A DNA stretch of 64,000 bases from Albula goreensis (Eukaryota; Chordata; Actinopteri; Albuliformes; Albulidae). The notes below the pieces were generated by a model. That model was given only the letters and a program-made list of their open reading frames with translations, did not search any database and was not told the DNA's origin. Position 1 is the first letter of the stretch, and each line of letters opens with the position of its first letter. This document shows positions 51,415 through 63,599 of this stretch, piece after piece. Both the position numbers and the translations under genes were made by a program. The stretch covers positions 9,111,538-9,175,537 of the forward strand of contig CM040742.1 of the NCBI GenBank assembly GCA_022829145.1, in the 5' to 3' direction.

Positions 51415-53350
51415 TATTAAAAAAACAACTGACTGGCATCTGCTAATATTATTAACATTTTAGGACATGGTTCTCAGTTAATGAGAAATGTTTTAGTGCA
51501 TTATTTAATGTAATACACAGTGTGACCACTAGAGGGTACTGGGTTTTTTACATTCCCCCTTAACTGAAATCTCTAAGGCAGAAATACTGTGTTACTGTGT
51601 TGATGAATACATTCCAGTGCCCCAGCAGCAGGTGTATGGTGCACTCCTTACAGCAGTGAAAGGAAGTCAAGACTGAATCTAAGAGAAGTTCTTTTCTGCC
51701 ATATTTTAGTAACAGCTCGTGTTTTTGATATTTGATATCCTGGGCTTGACATTCAGAATAAATTGGTAAGAGACCTCTGGGCCAGAATTGATCACTGAAC
51801 TGTGATGATGCTTAAAGAGATGCATACTAACCATCTTCATCACTTTGACTGCATCACAGCATTACCAGATCTCTGCCTGACCCTGGGCACAACCTGTGAG
51901 GAAGGGTCAGACATCAAAACAACACCTTCCCTTCGGTGGATGCGTCACAATGTGTGGGGGTGCAGGTTGTTTGTTGTTGTTCACAGTAAAAATATAGCTG
52001 AAATCACACATTTCCTGATTCAGTATTGGTGATCATAAATTGCATGTTTAAGTTAAACAAAATAAAAATTATTCTCCAGCCTCCATTTTGGGCCTGTTAC
52101 ATGTGTTAATGGTTAAGGTTTCCTGCTTTAACTAGCAGCTGAGGGACACCTTTGTAACCAAACAGAGTTTTGTCTTTTACATTTACTGGCCTTAGCAGGA
52201 AAATGAAAGCCAAGATTAACGTGGGATCAAAAGGGATTCAGATGTCACTGGATTACACAGCCAAGTCACTGTGGAAACCTGAATAAGAAGCATTGAAGTC
52301 TGATGTTGTTTCATTGACAGCTTCAATAGACAGGCTCATAGTTTGAGTATAGGCCTCTTAGTAGATGCTGGGAACTTGTTTTACATGATGTTTGTTTCCC
52401 TGTGTGTTTTTAATGTATCGTATATGCATCCTACTTCTGCCAACAATAATTGTACCTCTCTGTTGTAAAATAACATAATGTGGCATAGTAAACAAAATAA
52501 AAATGTTGAAAAGGTTTTGCATGATCTTTTCATAGACTGGTCGATTATAATTACCATCACAAAAGCTCTTCAAGTGGCTTCCATACACCAGAGAATGAGT
52601 ATCTGCACATCCTGCAGAACAGTGTCCCCATCCCTGTTTAGCAAGGACAGTTCAGCATAGCTACCCCAGGATCCCCTGTCCTTCACAGTTTCAACCATGT
52701 CATTTCACAGGACAGGGGTATCCCAAAGCGTTGGCACTGTAAAGGGGTAATATCCCTCCAAGATTCAGTCAGAGGCCCAGGGCTGGACGGTGGCCCCAAA
52801 ATGGTCATTAATATTATCAACATCCAAGGGAGGAGCCAGGATTTCTGGCTGTGCTTCTCCAATAGGTCAGTAGGCTGTGACAGGCTACCACATTGCCCTG
52901 TAGATTTGTGTTGAGGTTTTGGGAGTAAAAGGTAGAATTTCTGTTTTTTAGGAATTAAATGTATGAGAGGTGGTGAAGTAAAGGAACACTTCTTTGTCTG
53001 GGGTGGGGTGGGGTGGGGTGGGATGGGAGGGGTGGACAGGGGCAAATTCATTCCTAATTTTTAATCTCTTTCTTCATTGTCATCTTCAAGTTTGATCAAG
53101 AAAGTGCATCTGATGTACAAGAGCTAAAAATCAGTTTTATTAATTAAACCTATTTTCATACTATGACCTGTGCTAATTCCTGCCCCTCTTTATTATAAAA
53201 ACAAGGAGCCATGGTGTCTCATTAAAGATCAAACACGCTATTTTAGAGGTTTTTTCAAAAAAGAAAACAGTTTGTAATTATTGTGTTTATTATGTAGAAC
53301 CTACACTGTGTTCCAATTTACTGTGCTAAGATGAATTTGTTTTACATAAG
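51415..53350. other. Intergenic, nothing recognised
   Basis: AT-rich. A (GGGGT)n-like run sits at 52998-53030. No exon or transposon is supported. Confidence 0.5.
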
Positions 53351-56300
53351 TTATTAAGGCTCAAAGTGAGAATAGGCCTTATTAGCGACTCCTCGCTGAT
53401 TAAAGGTACCACGCTGACTTGTGAATTCCCTGCATAAATAACTGAATTTTCTCGCAGCCTGCTGCACTTTAATAATTATAGCAAAAGCTGTACAGCAACA
53501 ATAGGTACGGGTGGACAGAGCATCGAAGCACAGTTGGTGTACGACAAAGATGGTGATCCATAGCGAGTGAAGGCACGCCTCGTCTTTGCCGTGCGGCTGT
53601 GCCTCCAGTGAAGGATGAATAGGCGGAGAGAATCCAGTAGGTGGCAGCACAGCTCAATTAATCAAGGAAGGGACAACAACTCTTCACGGGTTCAAAATAA
53701 TCCGCTTCTCCTTTTGGTGAAACATTTGTACCTAGGTTTGTCTTTACCCCAGTTTAAAATACTTTAACAGCTGAATGTGGAAGCATGGGTTCGTATATTG
53801 GTTTGTATATATATAATTTTAAAAATATAATTTAATATAATAAAGGGTAATATTTTAAAAGCGTCAATTAATAATAAATAATACCAGTCAGAATTCTGTA
53901 AATCTTAATCCCTCTTGAGTTTATCATTTAGCCCTTCACAGTGCCCCAAACTTACTAAGCGTGTATATTTAGGAAGCATGTTCAATACTTATTGGTATAA
54001 CCACAGAAAATTACCGTACAATAACAGACATTTACCAAAGTCATTTGCCGCAAATATTTCGAGTTTGGACAGTAAATATTATTTGCAGGGGAAATTAGAC
54101 TGTGAGCGCCTTGTACTCGCGCGTGATGAGGATAGGGGGTGTCTAAACCTCACCGATGTTATCACCAGGTTATAGTGAAATAAAGAACAAGAAAGGTACT
54201 TTCATATTTTTATATTTCTCAGTGAATTTGTGATACATTTTTTATGAAATAAAGAGCATCAATTTGATTAAAATGTGTAATGGAAACTTAAGTATGTCAA
54301 GAGGGAAAATAACACAAAATCCAATCCAAAAATATGTACTGTCGGTAGACTGGCGTTTATCCGAGAGTCTTTTTAGTCAGAGTCCTGAGTGCTTATTCTC
54401 TCCCGTTGTGTTGTCTTTTGCCTAGCCCGCGGTTCCAGGCTTCATTCCATATTTCATCTTTTTCTAAACGTGATTCTTGACTTAGCCATGCTGTGAGAAA
54501 ATACATACTCCAATCTATTTTTTCTTTTCCCCCATAATGAACATCTGGCAACAAGGTGTTTAAAAGAAAAAGAGGAAGAAAAAAACAACTCAATAAAACT
54601 TATGCCCCTTATTTTTTATGACCGCAATATTCTTCCCCTCCCCCTATCCGCTCCGATCTCGCTAATGCATCTATTGAAATGTTTTTGAATGCTTAATTTT
54701 CAACAAATAAAACATTGTGACCCATAAATATTGTGCTGTGCAATTCTAAAGTGGAATGGAATATTCTGAATTTATGAAAGAACTCGTTTACTTAAAACCA
54801 ATGCTTTGATCTCGAGGTAAAAGGTTTAATCCTTTTGCTTATTAGGTTAAATTGTTTTTATTATTACTATTCAATTGTATCAAGATGGTTTAGAAAATTT
54901 CTCTACCTCAATGCAGTCTACGTACGTATTTAGTTGGGAAATATAATAAGGGGAAAACTGAGGTACATTTCCTTTTATCTTCAGCGAGAAGTTGATTAAA
55001 AACAAGTTTAGATTAAAGCATGTTTAGCCTTTTATCTGATAATGGATTGAAGAGTTCTCGGAACAAGTGCTCCGGGCCGTATGTATGAACCACTTCACCG
55101 GAGACACTGATAATACAGCCGGCTGTGCCCAATTCAAGCAAATGTCTCAATGCAAAGTTTTATATAAATCACACGCTGCGGTTGTTCCTCTACAAGAGCT
55201 TTACATCACTATCGTTGTCTGTTAATGCTGTAATGTGTAAGAAACAGCTGCTGTGTACATGAACTTGTATGTACCTTTATAGCCGAGTTTTGCTGTTAAG
55301 AATAGTAGTGGTGCAAGCAGTACTAGTGAGGGATAGTAGTAGCAGACCCTCAGGAAATAAGTGTAACTTTTAAACCTTTGTTATTGTAGACCAGACAGAA
55401 TTATGTTGCCGGACCTATGGCTTGATTTTTTTAAATTGTGCCTTATCCCTGTTCACTACAGCCGTATCACTTTAGGTAAGCAACGTTTTATTTGAAATTA
55501 TTTTATTTTTAGCTTTTTATTTGTGGAAAGGATAGCCTAATTCCACCAATATTCAAACACAATATGGCATGTAGCCATTGCTTGCTATGACGCATTCATA
55601 TCCTTCATTCACAAAACTGAGCAACTATTTTCTGTACATTTTAGTTATTTTTGTTTGTAAATGACAAACATATTTTCCAGACAGAGGATGTAAATCACCG
55701 GCGACTAGCTGAGAAAAATTCACCAAATCCCCCTTGGAGGACAGCCTTGCCAAAAACACGTGTCATTGTAGCAAGGCCTTTTCTCTTAAAACACCAGACA
55801 TGATTTTGTTTGTGTAATTACGATTTACAAGAGTCTGCAAAGGAATTTAAAACATTAACTGTCATGATTTATATTAATTATAATTTTTGGACACGTTCAG
55901 CACTGTATGCACTCTGCACCCCCACTTGGGTATTCTGCTTCCGTGGCGTTTCTGCGCGGCCGTGGTGTGATTGAATTGAAAAGGGCCGCGGTGTGATGCT
56001 GAGTATTTGCCTAAAAGCCGTCTTCGACACTACAATCATTGTACTTCCTCGTGTTTCCCCTCCCGCTTATCTAATGGAAAGTGAAACACTCCGGGACTCA
56101 ATCCTTCTAATGAAAATACTGCATTAATTTTATTTTCTGATGTGTCATTGTAATTCAAGAGATGTTTTTAATCTTCAGATTGCTTCGGCACAAGCCATTT
56201 AAAAAGTATTTGGCAGCGAGCCCTTTTTCCGCGCGTGCTGAAGATCCTTTTATTTAATACCGTTTGTCAGATCTGGACATTAAAAGCTCCCCTTTTTTAA

Positions 56301-56730
56301 ATAAAGTATTCAACTTTACAAAAATAATAAATACATAAAATATATAAATAAATGCAGAAGATGTATTAAAAAAGCGGCTGGATAGTGCCTGGATGTTTTA
56401 GTTGTGAAATGTCCCAAGTGCTTCTCCAAAGCACGTGCAGCTGGTCCTTAAGTCCTGGCAGCAACACTGGACCTCTGATTTGCTCGTAAAACGTGTATCT
56501 TAAAGTAAAAGCAAACGTAGAATGCGCACGTTTATAATACTATCTGTTTCAATAAATAAAATCAAAACGCATATACTTATATTCATAATAGTAAAAACAT
56601 AAATACGCAATAAATAATTAACGGCGATGACATTTCGCAACAAAGAGTTCCTAGTCTCCACAATCTTGTAAAATATTAATTTACCGTCTGGTTGTAAATA
56701 TTTCATATGCCGTTGCTAATATGTTTTCTA
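53350..56730. promoter_or_regulatory. Candidate cluster of conserved non-coding sequence
   Basis: Long low-repeat AT-rich DNA with homeodomain-type TAAT cores (TTTAATAATTATAG near 53469, TTAATTTT near 56125) and embedded GC-rich pockets (CTGCGCGGCCGTGG near 55951, TTTCCGCGCGTGCTGAAG near 56227). No transposon or microsatellite decay is seen. Such texture is typical of developmental enhancers in gene deserts, but conservation was not tested. Confidence 0.3.
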
Positions 56731-56834
56731 TTTTGTCATAGGTTTGTTCCGGATAAAGATGCGTTTCACCAGCGGCAGCCCTGTGGAAGCGTGCCGTGTG
56801 AGAGACGGAAGCTGTGTCCACGTGTTCGTGGAAA
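55391..56834 (+). other. Possible two-exon transcript of unknown identity
   Basis: Segment 1 (about 55391-55474) follows a ttattgtag acceptor, has ATG at 55403 (MLPDLWLDFFKLCLIPVHYS RITL) and ends TTTAG|GTAAGC. Segment 2 (56742-56834) follows tttgtcatag and ends GAAA|GTAAGA. Joined in phase 1 the frame stays open (GLFRIKMRFTSGSPVEACRV then RDGSCVHVFVE). Both donors are strong. I recognise no family, and a third exon was not found; 5'UTR exons or chance remain possible. Confidence 0.25.
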
Positions 56835-58940
56835 GTAAGATATTCGACAACTAATCAACACAAGTCAAAAATGTATAGTAATACTGACAGACCCAATGAG
56901 TTATGTTTTGCTTAGAAAGTAAAAAAAAAACGCCGTCTTCAATGCAGGGAAGTCTTTACCCAGCAAACACACATCATTTAAGGCTCATTACGCATGCTCC
57001 ATCTGGAAGCTATTTACTTAGTCTGATGATGTGTTTTGGGAGCTGCGTGTGTTTGTGTGTGCCTGTGTGAGACATGAATGGGCCAGCTTAGCAGAACTTT
57101 CTAAAGAGACATTTTCTTCAGCAAAACGGTGGCATCTCTGTGGCAGTGGTGACTCTTTGTCACAATTAATGGCACAGGTCATCCATAACAGCAAACCACA
57201 TAAATGGATGTCCAGAAATGTAACCTATTGTGTAACCTTCTGCTATAAGAATTTGGTGTCACAGAAAATATATCTCCAGTGTTACAGGAGCAAAGGCCTA
57301 GAAGACATGACATTGTATGCAAAATTGTTAACCGATCATGCCATAACACTGTACTCTGTAGCTCATGTTATATAGTAACTCTGTCTATTGCTGTTTTCAG
57401 CAGTTTCAAGCCATGTCTTCTGTTCATCTTTGGAATACTGTATTGCTTTAAAATGAGTGGTTTTAGACTACTGTGAAATTGTGAATAGATTGTCTACCAT
57501 TCTGAAACACTGCTATTATCCATGAGTTAAAATGTCTTCATCTACAAAATATACCAGATGTCCATAAAGTGGACTTTTATTTAAATGTTTAGTTGAAAAT
57601 GTACAGGCTAAATATTTAGATGTCTGATGACATGCGAGATGAGCATAGCTTCAAAACTGTAAGGGATGGTCCTTGCAGCGTCTTATCCCACTGCATGACT
57701 GCTGATCACATCCAGTTCTGACCAAAGCCCAGCAGCCAACCGCAAACAACATGAAAAATGAGTTTTGCCCACTGAGACGTGGAGATAAAATGGTAACAAA
57801 GGGCAATAGAGTGCAGAGGGCTTCAGTTCAGGGAGGCTAAATTACACTGGGAGCTAGCATCCTTCTGCTCTGAATCTAGTGCAGTGTGACTTCGCGGTGT
57901 GGTGCAGTAGGGTAGCCTGCAAAGTTGGGGTCAGCTCCATTTAATTGAAAAATTCATGCAATATTCTATTGGGATCTTTCAACTAATGAATTGAATTTCA
58001 ATTAATTTTCTGAATGAAATGAACTGAAACAGAATGTTCCCCTACCCTGGTTACATGGTACTTTTACACAGTAATGGTTAAGTGGTGCAGCTGGTAATGA
58101 CATGGTTACACTTGCAGTTCACAGATAGAGAAGCTGCCATTATAGCTTTGATATGTATCTTGTATGGCTTCAGTAAATAATGAATAAAAAGTGCTGGATG
58201 CTGAATCTAAAGGATGGAGAATGCTCTGGATACCAGTGTCAAATGGATGAGAGCAGATCCTGAGTTGATAGTTGATGGGGAATAGGCATGCTACTGGCAA
58301 AACACACAGGTGCTACAAATCACACCTGTGTTTTTGAGATCACCTGGACAGGAAAAACACCCTGTGCCCCACCTGCAGATCTGCTGAAAGCCAATCTCTG
58401 TGCTCCTATTCCTGCCATCTCTCCACACTCTCGTTCCTTACCCTTTAGCGCCCAGGCCCCCAGCGATTCCCTCACACAAACGGATCCGGATGAATAATTT
58501 AGAAAACAAACATCTATCGGCCAGGGCGCAAACCTCCATTCACTTCCCAGGAAAGAGAGAGGTGGATTCTATCACATCTACAGCCCTGTAATCCATTTTC
58601 TTTGTAGACAAAGAAAATAGAGAATTTGATGGCTGTAATCTCTTTGAATAAAAGTGTGGTCAAAAGCAAGGTATTGATCTTTAGCATGGCTCTGCTCGTC
58701 TGGTTTTACCCTCCTGGACTCGTGTGTGGAATACAAGTACACAAAGGTCTGTGCAGTCTCCCTCCCCTTTTAGTGTTCACTGACTTTAACTGAACAATCA
58801 ACGATTAAAATTGCCTGCAAAAGGTGGAAATGAAGTACTAGATCTCTGTCTCCTTGTTGTTTATGAAGGTGCAGTTGGAGATATGACATTCAGTTTGTGG
58901 GTTGGGGAGTGGGGAGACTCAATGTGTAGAGACAAGGATG
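56835..58940. other. Intergenic, nothing recognised
   Basis: No supported exon, transposon or array; open frames are short. Confidence 0.5.
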
Positions 58941-58941
58941 A

Positions 58942-59124
58942 CATGTGAGGAGGTGCATTATGGGGGGAAAGAGGAGGTAAAGTGTGAGGAGGTGCATTAT
59001 GGGGGAAAGAGGAGGTAAAGTGTGAGGAGGTGCATTATGGGGGGAAAGAGGAGGTAAAGTGTGAGGAGGTGCATTATGGGGGAAAGAGGAGGTAAAGTGT
59101 GAGGAGGTGCATTATGGGGGAAAG
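58942..59124. repeat. 38/39-bp tandem repeat, about 4.7 copies
   Basis: Units of GTGAGGAGGTGCATTATGGG followed by GG(G)AAAGAGGAGGTAAAGT, differing only in the length of the G run. Each contains GAG|GTAAAGT, a donor-like string. Confidence 0.92.
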
Positions 59125-59565
59125 GTTCATTTTATTCCAGGTTATTTATACATTATAATAGCAGGTGCATTGACGAGGATCATTGTGCAGAGGCAAGAGG
59201 AGGTGCAGTGCATGGAGGTGAGAGAAGGAGTAGCACTTGCCGAGGTTTAGATATTTACTCTGAGTAGCTCAGGGAAGGAGAGAATTTGGAGCAACACGAC
59301 AGAGAGGAGCAGTTTTGAGAGCCAAGTACTTAAGTATCACCCACATTTAAATAATTCAAGGGCATTCACACAGACAGTGACACACACATATCCACACCCT
59401 TTCTTACTACACACACTCTTTAACAAATACATTCACACACTCTCATAGTCAGTCTTACTTCACACGTGTGCAGTCACAATACACTTTTTCCCTCCTCACG
59501 CATGCACACACTTTTTTCTGTCACTGTCCCAAAAACACACACAACAAAACAGTCCCTCCCTGTGT

Positions 59566-59566
<1 letters not shown>

Positions 59567-59604
<38 letters not shown>
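59567..59604. repeat. (CA)n microsatellite
   Basis: About 17 CA units in a wider CA-rich stretch beginning near 59370. Confidence 0.93.
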
Positions 59605-60214
59605 GCATACATACACATAGCGTTTCCTCATATTACTTTCTTATATTTTGTTTTACACTAAGAGCTTTACTGTGTACTGATGTCTGTCCATTTCAGAAGC
59701 ACACTGCACTTGGCCTTTCCAGAGCTGCACAAATAACTTATTTAAGGCAAATTCATCATTTCCATTACGACTGCCCCCTTCTGTGTGCACCACTGACATA
59801 TTGCGCTCATATTGCTTTTATCCAGTCACCAGCTCATTGCTGAACAGACACTTTTGCCTTTCTGACTGGTGAATTTTTTAACAGACGTTTCGCTTGTTTT
59901 TCCCCAACTAAAATCTGACGTCTAACAATCTGCCCAGGCTGAGCAAAATGGAACATTAAAAGAGAGGGATCATGGGAGAGGGACAAGGAAAAGGTGAAAT
60001 AACAGGTCTTAAAAGAAGAGAATAGGGAGTCTTGGAGAGCAGTGTTTGCTTAAGGTTAACTTGGGAGAGAGATTCCCTTGTCACATACAGGTTATGATTC
60101 CATTTTAAAAGATGCCTTAAGATATTAACATGCTCTGTGATACCCAGTGTTTTAGTGCATTCAGAAATATATATTTTTCACTGTGTTTAGTGTCTCATTC
60201 AACATTCTTAAGAG

Positions 60215-60385
60215 TCAGGCGGCGGTGTGGAGAAATGGTCATGGGGCTCTACCTGAAATTCAGAGGTTGCATTTTGCGTCTCCAGTGCAGGACTTGCTTG
60301 ATATCCTTGGGTGAAGTTTTTAATTACTGCTTGTAAACTGTCTTGTTAAGATGATCTGGATAAGAATGTCTGGATGAATATGTAG
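60215..60385 (+). mobile_element. Degenerate tRNA-derived SINE with L2-type tail
   Basis: Begins GGCGGCGGTGTGGAGAAATG like the 5' tRNA part of fish SINEs and has AGAGGTTGCATTTT at the B-box position. A body with CTTGGGTGAAG follows, then ATGATCTGGATAAGAATGTC TGGATGAAT. The CTGGATAAGA loop-stem matches the tail of the SINE at 25748-25966. Confidence 0.55.
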
Positions 60386-61080
60386 ATGTTATCAAAAGCA
60401 TAAAGGTAAACCTAAAAGCAACATGTATGTTACAACATTAATCTGGTTTTATGGGGCTAATTGGTCAGAGAAAAAAATTTATTGGAGACAAAACATACAG
60501 AAATTTAAAAAATATGGTTTCAGTACAAATTCTAAAATGAAATTCTGTATTGTTATTTTCTGTGTTGGGTTCCAGGATCCAAACCATTCATTTGAGATTT
60601 GAGAGGACTGTAATCTTCCTCAGCCAAAGATCGCCCCTAGACATTAAAAAGTGAATGGAGCATCATGGGTAATTAGCAGGGATGACAGGGGAGCGGAGAG
60701 CAGGTCAGTGAGCTGTGCTTTAATGTGTTGTTGGGTCTGGAGAGAGCATGTGCCCCATAGCTCCAGTCCTACCCCCATTATGAATGGATGACCTTTGTGA
60801 ATTTTAGTTATGGAGTGAAATTAACGTCTCCAGTCATTTGTTAGTGTCACTCCTCCAAATGCTTGAAATGGGGTGAAAGATCAGGGAGGAGATTCTGCAG
60901 GGGAGCCACTTTACCTCTGAAATATTCTCAGGTCAGCATTTAGACCCACGGTTTGACACAGATCAGTGCGCCCATGGGTCCGGTGTCATTCTGCCACTTT
61001 ACCCATAATTCACTGCTTCTCCGGGGGTTGACACACATGTTCATGCACTCACAGGTGGATGCACAGGTACTGACACACAC
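60386..61080. other. Intergenic, nothing recognised
   Basis: No supported exon, array or transposon. Confidence 0.5.
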
Positions 61081-61089
61081 ACACACGCA

Positions 61090-61480
61090 CACAAACCACA
61101 GTCCCACGCGCCGAGGCGACATTAACGGAAGACAGAGCAGCATAGTGTTTGCTGACGCCTGGTGGGTGATGGCCCCTGAACACGCAGGGCCCCTGGCGGA
61201 ATGGGGGACGGCAGGGCCCACGCCGCCTCTCTCTCCCCTAGCCCCTCGCTCGCCCGTCTGCACTTCAAAGGGACAGAGAGGAGCGCTCTGCGTCCTGCCG
61301 AGCCCAGCCTTGTTAAGGGAGCGCATACAGTAAAACAGCACTTCAAAGAGGCGCGCCACTGCCTACTCTGATTGTTCTGCCTTTTATTGGCCTGTCTAGG
61401 ATATTAATCCTCAGCGCACCTCACTAAATCTTAATTAGTTTGATGATAAAAAACAAAACAAGACCATGAGGGCAATCTCA
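61090..61480. promoter_or_regulatory. GC-rich to TAAT-rich block, candidate enhancer or CNE
   Basis: A CpG-containing block (CACGCGCCGAGGCGACATTA) grades into AT-rich DNA with GGATATTAATCC (a palindromic paired-type homeodomain site near 61400), CTTAATTAGTTTGATGA and TTTTATTGGCC. No coding frame is supported, though frames on both strands are open by composition. Confidence 0.35.
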
Positions 61481-61557
61481 TCAAACTCATGTAAATATCT
61501 CCTAGTAAAACAGTCTGTGAGTTTACTGTTCCCCTCATTTATTTACCCATGACGCCT

Positions 61558-61558
<1 letters not shown>

Positions 61559-61589
<31 letters not shown>
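61559..61589. repeat. (CT)n microsatellite
   Basis: About 14 CT units. Confidence 0.93.
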
Positions 61590-61590
<1 letters not shown>

Positions 61591-63345
61591 AGCACATTCA
61601 TTCAGCGAAGTTTTGCTGCGGTCCATCTGACCAGTGATGGACGGGGACAGTCCTGAAACGATGGACTGTTTTAAAGCACGCCACCCGTTTCAGTCTCACA
61701 GACCAGAGCCTCTGCTCGTTTATGTGCAGTTCCCGTTCTCTGGGCTCATCAGCCAATCACAGTCCACTCTGCTCTGCTAGCCCTGCCTTGCCCAGTCATA
61801 AAACCACTCCAGAAACGAAAGAACTCAAACTTATTATCTCACTTGTCTAAAGCATGTATTTTTATACCTTACCTCCCCTAAAAAATGTATTTAAAGAGAT
61901 GTGCACCTGGTTTGAGTATGCCTCCTTAGATCCCCTTTTACAATCTAGAGCAGGTTGATTATTAACTCCGCGGTTTCACGTTGGATTTGTTTATATATTC
62001 CGTTCATTTTCATAGCAATGAGTAGTTTGGGTCTTGGCACGCCAGACATGTTTGCCTCTGGAAAAGATTGTTTTCAACACTCATTGGAGCCTTACTTATT
62101 GTGATAGCTTTATTAACGGAACGCTAAATATTATTATTGAAAACACATGTTTGTTTTTTTAATGGAACACATGCCCACTCAGACATATTAGTCATAGGAA
62201 AGACATGGGTGCGGGCGCAGGCTATGCCTGTATGGAGGCGTATAAATAGAGTGAGATAAATAGCATGGAATGTGTATTAATCCTGTACACACACAGCACT
62301 GCCCTTGGGACCTTATAGCCAGCCAGTCATTCTCCCACCCCGGAAAAGCCTGGCACTGTGCTCTGCACGATCCACTTAGAACAGCACATTCCCTGGGCCT
62401 AACTTATAGCAATAAGTGTCTGATATGTATTTTTATACCTCTTTTGATGGGGGGAAATGTACGATAACATGTCGATGTGCTTCACAGTAGGTTTATCTCC
62501 CACGAGAGTTATTGGTCTCCAAAACCAGTTTGAAAGGGTAAAAGGAGATAGAAATATGTATCAATAAAGCAAAAACAAATTTATATAAAATGTTAGTATG
62601 TAATACTGTTTATTAATTTACACATGGATAAATACTAAAATGAAAATATGATAAACATGGTGGTAATGATGAAAAAGACTTTGCTAGCTCCTCACAGATA
62701 AAATTATGTATTAAGGTAAAAATGTAGGGTAAAAGTGAAAATCCATACATGTCAAAACTAAAACGGAGAGACCTAGTGTGGCTTGGGTTAGATGGCGTGA
62801 ATTGGGTTAGGGCAGGGATCGGGGCAGAAAATAACAGAGCAGTGGGCAGATAATCAGAGCGTAATTCGGTGTGAATGGTGAGCATTTTTTGGCTGGTATG
62901 GCGATCCCTGGTTCTGAAGACTTGAGCAGAGCTGGTGGGTCCCTTCCTCTCCCAGCATCACTGAGAGACACTCACTGGAATCTGGTGCTGTGTTTATAGA
63001 AGTGTATTTTTTCTTTTTCTTTAAATATCTTTCTTGAACACACACAAATACACACACACACACATATATATAAATAATTGGAATTGTTGTGCATGAAGTC
63101 ATGTAATTGGCCTCCAGAGAGGAAGTGTTCCCTGACTGGTTTCTTCCTCTTTCTGCCTCTCGTGAGAAAGCGCTGGAGATCCAGTAATGCCTTTTCCATC
63201 ATTACGGGCCGGCAGGTTACCCAGGGATCGCAGCTCACAGCTCTGATCTGAGCCGTCATGGCAGCTGACAGCAACTGGCTGCTTACGACCTCCATGTTGT
63301 GGGGGCTTTCTGACCACTACCCCCATGAGGGTTAACCCAGAATTA
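61590..63345. other. Intergenic, nothing recognised
   Basis: AT-rich DNA with a short CA/TA run at 63039-63072. No gene or element supported. Confidence 0.5.
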
Positions 63346-63346
63346 C

Positions 63347-63348
<2 letters not shown>

Positions 63349-63383
<35 letters not shown>
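63349..63383. repeat. (GT)n microsatellite
   Basis: About 17 GT units. Confidence 0.95.
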
Positions 63384-63385
<2 letters not shown>

Positions 63386-63596
63386 GGTTACAGTCACTCA
63401 GTGGTATGATTAGAGGAGGTTGTGGTCACTTTATGGTCATCTTAGAGGTGGGTGTAGTGACTCTGTGGTCAGGTTAAAAGGGTTTGCAATCACCCTGTGG
63501 TCAGATTATGAGGTTGTGGTCACTCTGTGGTTGTATTAGACAGGGTTATGGTCACTCTGTGGTCAGATTAGAGAGGTTTGTGATCATGTTCACCCC
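63386..63596. repeat. Degenerate tandem repeat, about six units of ~35 bp
   Basis: Recurring GTGGTCACTCTGTGGTCAGA TTAGAGAGGTTT with substitutions and small indels, next to the (GT)n tract. Confidence 0.75.
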
Positions 63597-63599
63597 AGT

